A DNA stretch of 64,000 nt, taken from contig NZ_JAKUDN010000001.1 of NCBI RefSeq assembly GCF_024259865.1, positions 122,304-186,303 on the forward strand. Direction: 5' to 3'. This stretch comes from Candidatus Synchoanobacter obligatus. GTDB lineage: Bacteria > Pseudomonadota > Gammaproteobacteria > Comchoanobacterales > Comchoanobacteraceae. Each line of letters begins with the position of its first letter. Positions within the stretch are counted from its first letter, which is position 1. A model generated the notes under the pieces. That model saw only the letters and a program-made list of their open reading frames with translations, was not told the origin of the DNA and made no database searches. This document shows positions 8,634-17,680 of this stretch, in pieces. The position numbers and the translations under genes were made by a program.

Positions 8634-9776
8634 ATGGACATCACAACAATTATTGTATTACTCATCCTCCAATCAGGTTTTGGCTATGCTCTCTACCATG
8701 CTTTAAAGAACAAGGCCTTGGATGAAAGGGCATTACAAGAGTCGATCACTGCTGCTATTAGTAAGCAACAAGAACACTTTTTTGAGCAGGGATTAAAACA
8801 ACAAACACAAACAAAAGCTGATATCTTAGACACGTTACTCCAAACACTCAAACACCAGCATGATCAGAATAGTACGCATCAGAAACACTTAACTGAAGCG
8901 GTTCATTCAAAATTACATAACATTTCACAAGAGGTTAATAAAACCCTTAATCAAAGTTTTGAAAAAAACTCAGAAGTCTTTCACAATGTTATCAAAAGAC
9001 TGTCTCTTATCGACAAAGCCCAAGAAAAAATTACATCTTTATCTGAAAATGTCGTCGCACTTCAAGACATCCTAACCGATAAATCCTCTCGTGGTGCTTT
9101 TGGTGAAGTGCAATTAGAACAACTCATTGCCAATGTCATCCCTCAACAGCACTATCAACTTCAAGCACAATTACCGAATGGTCGCAGAGCTGATTGTTTA
9201 CTCCTCATGCCAAAAGACTCTGGACATATTGTCATTGATGCCAAATTTCCATTAGAAAACTACCAAAAGCAACAAAGTAACGATCCCCTTGTTCAAAAGT
9301 CTGCGTTTAGCCAATTCAAGCAAGATGTTAAAAAGCACATTGATGATATTCATGAAAAGTATATCGTGCCATCCTTTACTGCCCAGGGCGCCATGATGTT
9401 CATTCCTGCGGAAGCAGTTTTTGCACACATACATGCCCATCATCCAGATATTACAGCTTATGCACACAAGAAGAAAGTATGGCTGACATCACCAACCACA
9501 CTGGTTGCCGTTTTAAACACAGCATTAAGTGTCATCAAAGACTACTCTACCCGTGAGCAAGTAGATATCATCAAGCAACACCTTGCTTTTTTAGCAAAAG
9601 ATTTTGAACGATTTGAAAAAAGAATGGATCAATTGGCCCGGCATATTGGCCAAGCTCACAAAGACGTTGATTTGATTCAGCAGTCTTCTACCAAGATTAC
9701 CAAACGGTTTTTTAAAATTGAAAATTGTGAAATATCCCCTCCTAGCAAGCAACCTGAGGCACTGGAAATTGATTGA
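8634..9776 (+). CDS. rmuC: RmuC-family DNA recombination protein
   Basis: 380 residues: an N-terminal membrane helix (about 4-20), a long coiled coil (about 30-150) and a nuclease-like RmuC domain with SRGAFGEVQLEQLI, then LPNGRRADCLLLMP and IVIDAKFPLENY. The ADC...DAKFP block is the PD-(D/E)XK-like core of the family. RmuC limits inversions at short inverted repeats; its reaction is not settled. AGGA 8 nt before the ATG supports the start. It follows tesA by 10 nt and probably shares its transcript. Confidence 0.9.
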   Translation: MDITTIIVLLILQSGFGYALYHALKNKALDERALQESITAAISKQQEHFFEQGLKQQTQTKADILDTLLQTLKHQHDQNSTHQKHLTEAVHSKLHNISQEVNKTLNQSFEKNSEVFHNVIKRLSLIDKAQEKITSLSENVVALQDILTDKSSRGAFGEVQLEQLIANVIPQQHYQLQAQLPNGRRADCLLLMPKDSGHIVIDAKFPLENYQKQQSNDPLVQKSAFSQFKQDVKKHIDDIHEKYIVPSFTAQGAMMFIPAEAVFAHIHAHHPDITAYAHKKKVWLTSPTTLVAVLNTALSVIKDYSTREQVDIIKQHLAFLAKDFERFEKRMDQLARHIGQAHKDVDLIQQSSTKITKRFFKIENCEISPPSKQPEALEID

Positions 9777-9825
9777 CCAAACCTTTAAAACACTGTATAA
9801 TAATTAAAAAAAAGTGAATACACCT

Positions 9826-11100
9826 ATGCAAAACTATATTATGACAATATTTGGCTTTATTTGGAAGATTGCCAGTTTTCCAGGAAAGATCATCACCAAT
9901 ATATTGTATTATCCTCTACACACGCTGTACCTTATCCTTAAGGTGATGCTCCACAATATTTACTTTGCCTCACCAGCTTACCCCATCTTAATCTTTGAAT
10001 TGGTATTCGCCATTGCCGCATTTGGCGCAATGTATTACTTTGCAAATCGAGACCCGGGAAATCCCAATAAAAGTGTGCTTTTTTACATAGCAATATTCAT
10101 TGGTTTGACACTTGGGATAATCAATACACTCAGTATGTTCTCACCAGATGGTATACCATCTTGGTCTGCTATTATCGGATTTTTTTCTATTGCTGCCCCA
10201 ACTCTCATTTTCATGGCAGCAACATACTTATGCTATGAATACAAACTGGCCAGTTATATATTATGTGTACCCGCATTGCTTTACCTACCTTTTGTCTCCA
10301 TATCAGCCTATAGTCTTATGTTTTATGCTTTTGCGACGTTCTCATGCATTACAACCCTCTTGCATTCTCGTGCATATATTAGCAGACAGCTTACTCGCTG
10401 GGGCTTGAGTGTTAGTCAGAAAGACTTAGAGCAATCCATTCCGCTTCTCCTGTTCTTACCACCAATCATTGCGTTCTTTTACTTGGGAGCCGCATGGCCA
10501 CTGCTTTCATTGCTAGATTATGTCGCCACATCCATTAATACGACCACTGCAACAATCATCGCAGCCATTGTCTTAGGATTTGGCTTTGAATCAGCACATT
10601 ACTTCCTAACAGCATTATGCCTCATTGCCATTCCATTTATGGCATCGGCATTCTCGCCTATGGCCATTCATGCCATCCTGATTGCAAATGCATTCTTTTC
10701 CTTAAAACATGACCCTCAATACAATGCGCATCATGAAGACAGCCAAGCACAAAATATGTTCGCACTGATATGCCTGTTGGCAGGAACAACTTTTCCTAGC
10801 ATTTATCCTTCAGCGCTCATCCAGTATATCGCCTCAGCAGTGTTACATACTCTCTCGGCAGCACTGTTCTCCAGCAACACTGTATCCACAGATACCCAAC
10901 CTTACCTACAAAAAGGATTTGCTGCCAGTTCTGTGCTGATTGCGCTAAAAAGCCTCATGATGGTGTACTCTCCAATAAGGTTTCTTACTGCCAGCCAAAG
11001 AGTTCATAGTGCCGCTATTGCCATAAGCTTTGCCAGTGTGGCATATACAAACGCCTGTTCATTGTATGAAAAATACCAAGCGCCCCGAGCGACGCCATAA
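9826..11100 (+). CDS. polytopic membrane protein, unknown
   Basis: About ten or more hydrophobic helices over 424 residues and no recognisable catalytic motif. The open frame allows a GTG start at 9814; I prefer the ATG at 9826 because an AGTGA lies upstream, but the choice is weak. A second, unrelated-looking polytopic gene follows at 11184, so these may form a membrane pair. Long runs of Ala/Ile/Leu and paired aromatic residues fit a transporter or lipid enzyme. No family recognised. Confidence 0.65.
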   Translation: MQNYIMTIFGFIWKIASFPGKIITNILYYPLHTLYLILKVMLHNIYFASPAYPILIFELVFAIAAFGAMYYFANRDPGNPNKSVLFYIAIFIGLTLGIINTLSMFSPDGIPSWSAIIGFFSIAAPTLIFMAATYLCYEYKLASYILCVPALLYLPFVSISAYSLMFYAFATFSCITTLLHSRAYISRQLTRWGLSVSQKDLEQSIPLLLFLPPIIAFFYLGAAWPLLSLLDYVATSINTTTATIIAAIVLGFGFESAHYFLTALCLIAIPFMASAFSPMAIHAILIANAFFSLKHDPQYNAHHEDSQAQNMFALICLLAGTTFPSIYPSALIQYIASAVLHTLSAALFSSNTVSTDTQPYLQKGFAASSVLIALKSLMMVYSPIRFLTASQRVHSAAIAISFASVAYTNACSLYEKYQAPRATP

Positions 11101-11183
11101 TATAATTAATGAAACAATGTCTTAACATGTATTGTTAATTGAGGAAAAATTCCCTATCATATATGGGGATATAGGAATCATGC

Positions 11184-12155
11184 ATGACGCTACCAGCAAA
11201 CATCATTCACTACGCTGACAAATGTGTTTCTCAACTGATATATGGTATTATTTTTCAGCTAGCAACCTTATCTATTTGTCGAATCTGGTTGGTCTATTTT
11301 CCCTTTCAAGTATTGTTTTCTTTACTGCATACTCAGCTCTTTAGTCTGTATGTTGCCATCACCCTTGCTACCCTAAAAAAAGAAGAGCACAATGGGGGTA
11401 TTTTAAATATTATTCAAAACATTCCTACTTTACTCTTGCAATCAACCCTTCTAAAGTATCTTCGTTTTGCACCAAGTACTTCGGACCCAAAGGACCAACC
11501 TTTATTTAGTTTACAAGCATTAACCTACTTGGTTTGCTTAATCTGTATTTATAATATTCCCGCTTTAATTAATCTATTATTGGTCTATGTGATCCTTTGT
11601 TTAGATATTGGCCAAACCAATACCCTTCGAATTCTCCACTTGCCTGCACTTCTTGCAAGTAGCTGCTATGGAATCCTTTGTGGCTACTTTTCTAGTAAAA
11701 CTGCGGTCTTCTTATCATCCCTCGCTCTATATATCGTTGCTATCGCTTTTCCCAGTGATGCTGAGAAAGGTGATGATCTCCTTCAAACCATAAGCAACCA
11801 CCTCAATCACAGTCTGCAACTATATTCTGATCAATTCTATGCGGCCGATAACCCTGCTGATATCATTTTATATAGTTTGGTTCTTATTGCCATGGTTAGC
11901 CCACTAACCAATCTATTACCACTACTATACCCCATCGCACAAATATTGTACTCATTACCTGCACTATGCATTCAATCATTACTGACCACCTATGTTCTAG
12001 GCGCTAAAATTGAACAGTTATTTTTCAAAATTCCCGTACATTTAGATACAGCATCATGCGCTGTGAGTCCTTACCTTCAAGTAGCACAAGCTTTTATACA
12101 CCCTTCTGGAACACCAACATCCCCTTCAGATTCAGAACATGGCCAAAGCCTTTAA
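11184..12155 (+). CDS. polytopic membrane protein, unknown
   Basis: 323 residues with about six to eight hydrophobic helices and a serine/threonine/proline-rich C-terminal tail. AGGA lies about 9 nt before the ATG. It lies 83 bp after another polytopic gene and overlaps the start of the phosphoribosyltransferase gene by 17 nt, which suggests one operon. I do not recognise the family. Confidence 0.65.
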   Translation: MTLPANIIHYADKCVSQLIYGIIFQLATLSICRIWLVYFPFQVLFSLLHTQLFSLYVAITLATLKKEEHNGGILNIIQNIPTLLLQSTLLKYLRFAPSTSDPKDQPLFSLQALTYLVCLICIYNIPALINLLLVYVILCLDIGQTNTLRILHLPALLASSCYGILCGYFSSKTAVFLSSLALYIVAIAFPSDAEKGDDLLQTISNHLNHSLQLYSDQFYAADNPADIILYSLVLIAMVSPLTNLLPLLYPIAQILYSLPALCIQSLLTTYVLGAKIEQLFFKIPVHLDTASCAVSPYLQVAQAFIHPSGTPTSPSDSEHGQSL

Positions 12156-12756
12156 AAACAGGCTCCATGCGGGCCAAGAACTTGCTGAAGCCATCACAGA
12201 TTGTGATCTTGTTATTGCCATCCCAAGAGGCGGCATTCCCATTGCGCAACCCATCTGTGAGAAGTTCCAATGCCCTTTAAATTTGGTTTTCCCTAGAAAA
12301 CTCCGCGCACCTAACAACCCAGAGTTTGCAATAGGCGCCATTAATAGCCTTGGTGAGTCAATTCTTAATGAGGCCCTGTGCCAACAACTCCATGTTACAG
12401 AAAGTTATCTTGATCAAGAAATCATACAACAGCTGGCAGATATTCGCAGTCGGCAAAAAACTTACCCCTCAGCTAAGACTCCAATAACAAACAAACACAT
12501 TGTTATTGTAGATGATGGAATCGCAACGGGCATGACCATGGTTGCTGCTGTTTCTGAGATCCGAAGCCATAAGCCCAAGCAGATTACAGTTGCAGTGCCT
12601 GTTAGCCCACCAGACGTGCTGGGCTCACTACAAAACATCAACTTTATCTGCTTACACCAACCCAAACATTTTGGTTCAGTCAGTCATTTTTACGATACGT
12701 TTCCACAAGTTGAAACAAAAGAAGCTATCGAGATATTAAGAAAGATAAATCATTAA
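12139..12756 (+). CDS. phosphoribosyltransferase-family protein
   Basis: Type I PRTase fold in 205 residues. The PRPP-binding motif is IVIVDDGIATGMT, and an N-terminal IPRGGIPIAQPI loop resembles those of orphan PRTases fused or linked to hydrolases. Such proteins bind phosphoribosyl pyrophosphate; the base substrate cannot be read from the sequence. The start lies inside the preceding membrane-protein gene. The final residues end 3 nt before the tRNA-Arg 3' region. Confidence 0.8.
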   Translation: MAKAFKNRLHAGQELAEAITDCDLVIAIPRGGIPIAQPICEKFQCPLNLVFPRKLRAPNNPEFAIGAINSLGESILNEALCQQLHVTESYLDQEIIQQLADIRSRQKTYPSAKTPITNKHIVIVDDGIATGMTMVAAVSEIRSHKPKQITVAVPVSPPDVLGSLQNINFICLHQPKHFGSVSHFYDTFPQVETKEAIEILRKINH

Positions 12757-12758
12757 AA

Positions 12759-12832
12759 CGCGCCCGGGAGGATTCGAACCTCCAACCGCCTGGTTCGTAG
12801 CCAGGTACTCTATCCAGTTGAGCTACGGGCGC
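12759..12832 (-). tRNA. tRNA-Arg (anticodon ACG)
   Basis: Full cloverleaf on the minus strand. The acceptor arm is GCGCCCG with CGGGCGC, the anticodon loop is CTACGAA within a CCTGG/CCAGG stem, and the T-arm is GGAGG-TTCGAAT-CCTCC. It closely resembles E. coli tRNA-Arg(ACG), which reads CGU/CGC/CGA after A34-to-I editing by TadA. The discriminator is G and no CCA follows (the next bases are TTTT), so CCA must be added by the nucleotidyltransferase. Confidence 0.95.
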
Positions 12833-12896
12833 AATGACCCAATATTACTACAAAGATTTTGTAAAAACAAGCTTATTTCATCAACAACATTGTCAC

Positions 12897-14069
12897 TTAA
12901 GAAACAAGAGCCTGGTTCACACTCCGGTCTAGAGTAACTTTGTAAACAATCAAACCGCATACGGTTAACACATATAACCAATAAAAGGGCATCACATACA
13001 AACTACCATCATGTAGCTCTGCCATTCCTGCAGCCACCAATGCAATCACGCCATAATATAAAAAACCCAGTACGGATGCAGCAACACCAGAATGCTCACT
13101 AAAAGGCTCCAATGCCAATGTAATGGCATTACCAATCACCAGTCCAAGTCCCAGCATAATACTAAATATGCATAGCAAACTACCCATAATTAGAACCCAT
13201 TGGGACTGAAATACTGCAACCAAACAGCAAAATAAGACCGCTGCAGAAAAGGCAAAACGAACCCCCACCCACATGACCTGATCAATTGAATGCTTTGCCA
13301 ACATATTTTCTGATAGCTTGCCGCCGAAATACCATGCCCAACTCACTATAATAAAACATAAGAAAAAATATTGTTTCGGGAAACCTAAAGATAGCATGAA
13401 AAATGATGGCGCCTCAGAGAAAAAGGAAAAACCAATACCACATGAGTGACCGATTAAAAATGCATACAACCATAAATGCTTATTCTGCAGTATCTCAATA
13501 TAATGCCGCATATTAGGAACACGATCCGGTTTACTTTGACCCGGCAAATAACCTGTAGAAAAGAACAACCAAACTGCGTAAACAATCAATGGAATGTAAA
13601 CGTGATACCATGAGAAATACGTCAGAATAGATGAGCCCATCACAGGCCCTAGCATTGGCCCAATAGACAGTGCCATCCCTAATTTAGCCATCATTTTTGC
13701 CCTTTTGCCTTCTTCAAAGTAATCTCGGCACAACGCAATCACTATAACGGCACAGGCACTACCACCCAACCCTTGAATAAAACGTGCAAATAATAATATA
13801 TTTAAGGAGGCTGCTTGATAACACATAATGGCACCAAGCAAATAGATCCCTAATCCAAATTTTAATGCTTTAATTCGACCGACATAGTCTGACAAGGACC
13901 CCCAAAGCAACATGCCCAGAGCATAACCCACCAGATACGTTGTAAATACATGCTCAACACTTGACATATTTTCAGCATATGCTGCTGCAATATCCGGCAA
14001 GCATGGCGAAAAAATACTCTCTGAAATTTGTGGCAAAACAGCTGCACAAAGCAAAAACATAACCAACAT
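12897..14069 (-). CDS. Bcr/CflA-family MFS multidrug efflux transporter
   Basis: 390 residues with twelve predicted membrane helices. The N-terminal half has the MFS motif A-like loop GSLSDYVGRIKAL and, in helix 4, RFIQGLGGSACAVIV, typical of Bcr/CflA drug:H+ antiporters. The PDIAAAY motif near the start (about residues 24-30) is also characteristic. GGA sits about 8 nt before the ATG. Substrate unknown (bicyclomycin, chloramphenicol and others in the family). Monocistronic. Confidence 0.88.
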   Translation of the reverse strand: MLVMFLLCAAVLPQISESIFSPCLPDIAAAYAENMSSVEHVFTTYLVGYALGMLLWGSLSDYVGRIKALKFGLGIYLLGAIMCYQAASLNILLFARFIQGLGGSACAVIVIALCRDYFEEGKRAKMMAKLGMALSIGPMLGPVMGSSILTYFSWYHVYIPLIVYAVWLFFSTGYLPGQSKPDRVPNMRHYIEILQNKHLWLYAFLIGHSCGIGFSFFSEAPSFFMLSLGFPKQYFFLCFIIVSWAWYFGGKLSENMLAKHSIDQVMWVGVRFAFSAAVLFCCLVAVFQSQWVLIMGSLLCIFSIMLGLGLVIGNAITLALEPFSEHSGVAASVLGFLYYGVIALVAAGMAELHDGSLYVMPFYWLYVLTVCGLIVYKVTLDRSVNQALVS

Positions 14070-14124
14070 TTTTTAATCCATATTATTCAGTATATTACAA
14101 AGATAACATATAATTGCCTAAAGG

Positions 14125-14550
14125 TCAAAAATTGTGTAGCATTGGGTGCTTTTCTTGACATGCTGCAAGCAAAGAGCCCCTGGTGTTTGCTAATCTCCTT
14201 GAGCCAGATTTTGGACGACTACGTAACAGCATAACCTCTGCTTCAAGTGGCAAGATAGCCCTCCCTATCCTTTCTTGGCTCAACCAGCTGTTTATATAGA
14301 CAATATCTCCGATTATAGCTGGAACATTTAAGCTCAGCTCTGCACATATGTCTGTCATGGACTCATGATCAACAAATTTTTTCAATGGTCGAAAGTAACC
14401 TTGCAACCACCGCAGTTGGGCCTTTGGTACTGGCTTATGAGCCAAAACTGTGTGTAACGCAGCGTTACACATGGCAAACCGTCTTAGTTGACACATACAC
14501 TTAAAATCCAAATTAGCCAATCCTAGCATAGCACAGATACCATAAACCAT
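14125..14550 (-). CDS. hypothetical protein
   Basis: An open frame of 141 residues with no recognised domain, basic overall, with several cysteines in the first third and hydrophobic patches (LSLNVPAIIGDIVYI). A weak AGAG lies about 9 nt before the ATG. No other frame in this 560-bp gap looks better, and the product composition is protein-like. Only moderate confidence that it is translated. Confidence 0.45.
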   Translation of the reverse strand: MVYGICAMLGLANLDFKCMCQLRRFAMCNAALHTVLAHKPVPKAQLRWLQGYFRPLKKFVDHESMTDICAELSLNVPAIIGDIVYINSWLSQERIGRAILPLEAEVMLLRSRPKSGSRRLANTRGSLLAACQEKHPMLHNF

Positions 14551-14627
14551 AAAACAAAGATCTCTGTTCTGCTACACACTACATATAAGTTATGTTATCA
14601 TGACCAAGTTAATACTAGGTTTTAGAG

Positions 14628-15245
14628 ATGCGGAAAATTATTTTATCATTGATGCTCATCACACTGCTAGCGGGATGTGGCCAGCAATACCAATCTGCTC
14701 GATTTGAATACACCAGCTTCACGCAACAAACCTCTGTCGTCCTCATCAATCTCAGACCATCGATTACGGAACTTGAAATTGTCAAATTTGCCAACGAAGA
14801 CGGTAGCTTAATCAATACCGTAACCCAAGATGGGTTTTACACATTCGCATACAACATCAATCGCTTTCAACAGCGATATTTTGAAGAAGAAGGCAACTAT
14901 GTGCTCTTACTCAATCCTGGCTACTATGCCATTAAACGGATATCAGTCTCAAATGGCCCTCTGCACTTGTCATCACCTATTTTTAATGATGCCGTTAGAA
15001 TTGACCCCTTAGGATTTAATCCATACTTGGGCGCTTTCTATGCACCTGCTGGTAAAGTGGTCTACGTCGGAGACCTTCATATGAAATACCATCCCATCAC
15101 AAAGTTATTTCGCATCAAACATGTCTATCATGATCGGGCAGCACAGCGCTATCTACAAGCCACTTACCCCGCGCTATCGCGGCAATTAACCCGAGGTCCT
15201 TACTACGAGGGGAATTACCGTTACCAATATGAGTATCGCTACTAA
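14628..15245 (+). CDS. lipoprotein, unknown function
   Basis: Begins MRKIILSLMLITLLAGCGQQ: basic n-region, hydrophobic core and lipobox LAGC, so the mature protein starts at Cys17 and is lipid-anchored. Gln at mature +3 would favour the outer membrane under the E. coli rule. The rest (205 residues total) is beta-rich with a tyrosine/arginine-rich C-terminus. No domain recognised. Monocistronic. Confidence 0.8.
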   Translation: MRKIILSLMLITLLAGCGQQYQSARFEYTSFTQQTSVVLINLRPSITELEIVKFANEDGSLINTVTQDGFYTFAYNINRFQQRYFEEEGNYVLLLNPGYYAIKRISVSNGPLHLSSPIFNDAVRIDPLGFNPYLGAFYAPAGKVVYVGDLHMKYHPITKLFRIKHVYHDRAAQRYLQATYPALSRQLTRGPYYEGNYRYQYEYRY

Positions 15246-15590
15246 GCTCTAGTCTTGAGCCCTTATCATCGTGAAACCAGCCATCTCCGCCGTCGACCGG
15301 AGGTATTATCACACAAGATTCGCGAAACATACTATCTCCTTCTCTGTTGCTTAGAACGCTTTAATCTCACGCACCAATTTAACGCTGATTGTTTTCTACC
15401 CTATTGGGCACAAATGATTTTACCTATTCAAGCTGTAGCGTATCAATATATTTAAACCCTTGGCGCAGAATGCCAAAGACCTGTTGATCAATTTGACACC
15501 CCTAAAATGCTAGGATGATTTTGAAATATATTACTCTGTAATTACAGTAAAAAAGATGATAATATAGATGACATTAACTTAGGCTATATA
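15246..15590. other. 345-bp gap without a clear gene
   Basis: A 66-codon frame at 15255-15455 has no ribosome site and no familiar sequence, so I do not call it. A short AT-rich stretch before plsY (15540-15590) probably holds its promoter. I see no repeats or RNA structure. Confidence 0.5.
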
Positions 15591-16121
15591 ATGATTCTTC
15601 ATACAATCCTACAATTTGTTTTGGCATTTTTTATAGGCAGTATCCCCTTTGGCATTATTGTTTGTGAATTCCTAAAGCTTAAGACCCCAACATCGTACGG
15701 TTCAGGAAATATAGGCGCCAGTAACGTAGCAAGACAAAACTTAGCGGCAGGGGCTCTCACACTCTTATTAGATGCCAGTAAAGGTGGGTTGGCTCTATTG
15801 CTACTAGCGCCAACTGATGCTGTTTTATTATCTGTTATCCTAGGACACTGCTACAGCCCTGTACTAAACTTCAATGGCGGCAAGGGTGTTGCTACGGCTG
15901 TTGGAGCACTACTGGTATCACATACGTCCCCTGCCATCATCCTGATGACACTTTGGGGGATTACGTTCATGCATAAAAGAACGCCTGCCCTTTCAAGCAT
16001 TATCTGTTCTCTCATGATGCTTGTATATGCTCTATTAATTCCAAGCTATTGTTTAGCTGCCGCAAGCGCTCTCATTATCATAAGACATAAGTCCAATATC
16101 TATGCGTACCAACAATCATAA
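15591..16121 (+). CDS. plsY: glycerol-3-phosphate acyltransferase PlsY
   Basis: A membrane enzyme that transfers the acyl group from acyl-phosphate to glycerol-3-phosphate, the first step of phosphatidic acid synthesis. The three conserved motifs are present: GSIPFGIIV near the start, YGSGNIGASNVAR (about 37-49) and GHCYSPVLNFNGGKGVATAVG (about 85-105). At 176 residues it is slightly shorter than E. coli PlsY (205). The last 20 nt overlap the start of tsaD, so the two are coupled. Confidence 0.92.
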   Translation: MILHTILQFVLAFFIGSIPFGIIVCEFLKLKTPTSYGSGNIGASNVARQNLAAGALTLLLDASKGGLALLLLAPTDAVLLSVILGHCYSPVLNFNGGKGVATAVGALLVSHTSPAIILMTLWGITFMHKRTPALSSIICSLMMLVYALLIPSYCLAAASALIIIRHKSNIYAYQQS

Positions 16122-17097
16122 CATTATTCTAGGCATTGAAACATCATGCGATGAAACAGCACTTGCACTCTATGGTCAAGATGGCCTGATTGCTGATGTA
16201 CTCTATTCTCAAATTGATTCTCATCAAGTATACGGCGGCGTGGTTCCTGAATTGGCTGCCCGGGAACATCTGAGTAAAATCAACCCTCTTTTGGATACAC
16301 TATTGGCACAAGCAGGGATTAGTATTCATGATATCACGCATATTGCCTATACTCGTGGACCTGGCTTAATTGGGGCCCTACTCGTTGGCGCCAACTATGC
16401 ATCTGCACTTGCCCTAGGGCTTGGGCGTCCACTGATTGGGGTTAACCACTTAGAGGCTCATATTGTCTCTCCTTTTATTAATAAACAACTACCTGAACAG
16501 CCTTTTCTTACCTTACTGGTATCGGGAGGGCATACCCAAATTATCCTAACACATGGACTTGGTCGGCATGAAATCATTGGTGAAAGCTTGGATGATGCGG
16601 TGGGTGAAGCTTTTGACAAAACTGCAAAGATTATGGGACTTGGCTATCCCGGAGGCCCCATTATTGAACAGACCGCCAAGCACGCGACAAAAACCATTGA
16701 TCTACCAAGACCCATGACCCGGAAAGCCGATGCAATGATGAGCTTTAGTGGCTTAAAAACAGCAACCCGGCTGGCTTATCAAAAAAATAAGGATGAAGAC
16801 AATATAAGAGCCAATATTGCCCATAGCTTACAAGAAGCTATTTGTGATACCGTCATACAAAAAGTCAAATATGCCATTAAAAAAACCCAGGTTGAACATT
16901 TGGTGGTTTCAGGTGGTGTCAGCGCAAACCAGTATCTCAGACAGGCACTCAAACAACTCCCCCTCCAGGTTGACTTCCCTCCATTAGAGTATTGCACAGA
17001 CAATGCAGCGATGGTTGCATTTCTCGGTTATTTAAGGTCTGGTGATCCCGCACCAAAGACCCTTGCACAAGCAAGATGGAGAGTTGATGATATTTAA
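16102..17097 (+). CDS. tsaD: tRNA N6-adenosine threonylcarbamoyltransferase TsaD
   Basis: The catalytic subunit for t6A37. It has the ASKHA start LGIETSCDETALA, the metal-binding HLEAH motif (histidines spaced HxxxH, about residue 115), LVSGGHTQI, and the C-terminal VVSGGVSANQYLR and YCTDNAAM blocks with the third metal ligand. 331 residues is normal length. It works with TsaB (394-918 here) plus TsaC and TsaE, which are not in the window. It starts inside plsY. Confidence 0.96.
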   Translation: MRTNNHNIILGIETSCDETALALYGQDGLIADVLYSQIDSHQVYGGVVPELAAREHLSKINPLLDTLLAQAGISIHDITHIAYTRGPGLIGALLVGANYASALALGLGRPLIGVNHLEAHIVSPFINKQLPEQPFLTLLVSGGHTQIILTHGLGRHEIIGESLDDAVGEAFDKTAKIMGLGYPGGPIIEQTAKHATKTIDLPRPMTRKADAMMSFSGLKTATRLAYQKNKDEDNIRANIAHSLQEAICDTVIQKVKYAIKKTQVEHLVVSGGVSANQYLRQALKQLPLQVDFPPLEYCTDNAAMVAFLGYLRSGDPAPKTLAQARWRVDDI

Positions 17098-17146
17098 TCT
17101 GATAAATAACATTTTTGAACTATAATAGCAACAAATCGAGATCCTT

Positions 17147-17680
17147 ATGAACTTAATTGAAACTGAAATAAATGACCGCGGGTACACCATTCGAGAGATT
17201 AAATTAGCAGATGCTGAGCGCTATCAGTCGCTTTTACTCCATAAAGACGTCAAACCGTTCATACCTGAGCAACTCCTCCCTAATACCATTTTTGATGCTA
17301 TTCGGATTGTCACATCACTCAAAGCATTATCTGCCACAAACACAGGTGCATACTGGGCAATATGCAATGAAGACAACAAACTGATTGGCTCAGCTGGCTT
17401 TGAATCCTGGAGCCAATTCCATAAGCGTCTGGAAATTGCTTTTGAGTTGCATCCCGACTATCAAGGACAAGGTATTATGACACAAGCATTGACCAAAATC
17501 ATTGCCTTTGGCTTTGAAAACATGCAAGCCGAACGAATTGAAGCATTCACCTTAACCCATAATAAACCGTCAATGCACCTTCTAAAACGTATGGGATTTG
17601 AGCATGAAGCAACACTCAAGAAATACCGAATGTTTAACAAAAAAATTTCTGACATCCACTTATTTGCGTTAACCAAATGA
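17147..17680 (+). CDS. GNAT-family N-acetyltransferase, RimJ/RimL-like
   Basis: 177 residues with GNAT motif A as LHPDYQGQGIMTQAL (acetyl-CoA pyrophosphate loop QGQGxM), followed by AERIEAFTLTHNKPSMHLLKRMGFEHEA, the motif B typical of RimJ/RimL/RimI-type acetyltransferases acting on ribosomal proteins or small amines. The exact target cannot be told. The 3' end overlaps hemW by 4 nt (ATGA), so the genes are coupled. Confidence 0.88.
   Translation: MNLIETEINDRGYTIREIKLADAERYQSLLLHKDVKPFIPEQLLPNTIFDAIRIVTSLKALSATNTGAYWAICNEDNKLIGSAGFESWSQFHKRLEIAFELHPDYQGQGIMTQALTKIIAFGFENMQAERIEAFTLTHNKPSMHLLKRMGFEHEATLKKYRMFNKKISDIHLFALTK

Noticed and set aside
15255-15455. 66-codon ORF as a gene
   Set aside because: No ribosome site, no familiar sequence.
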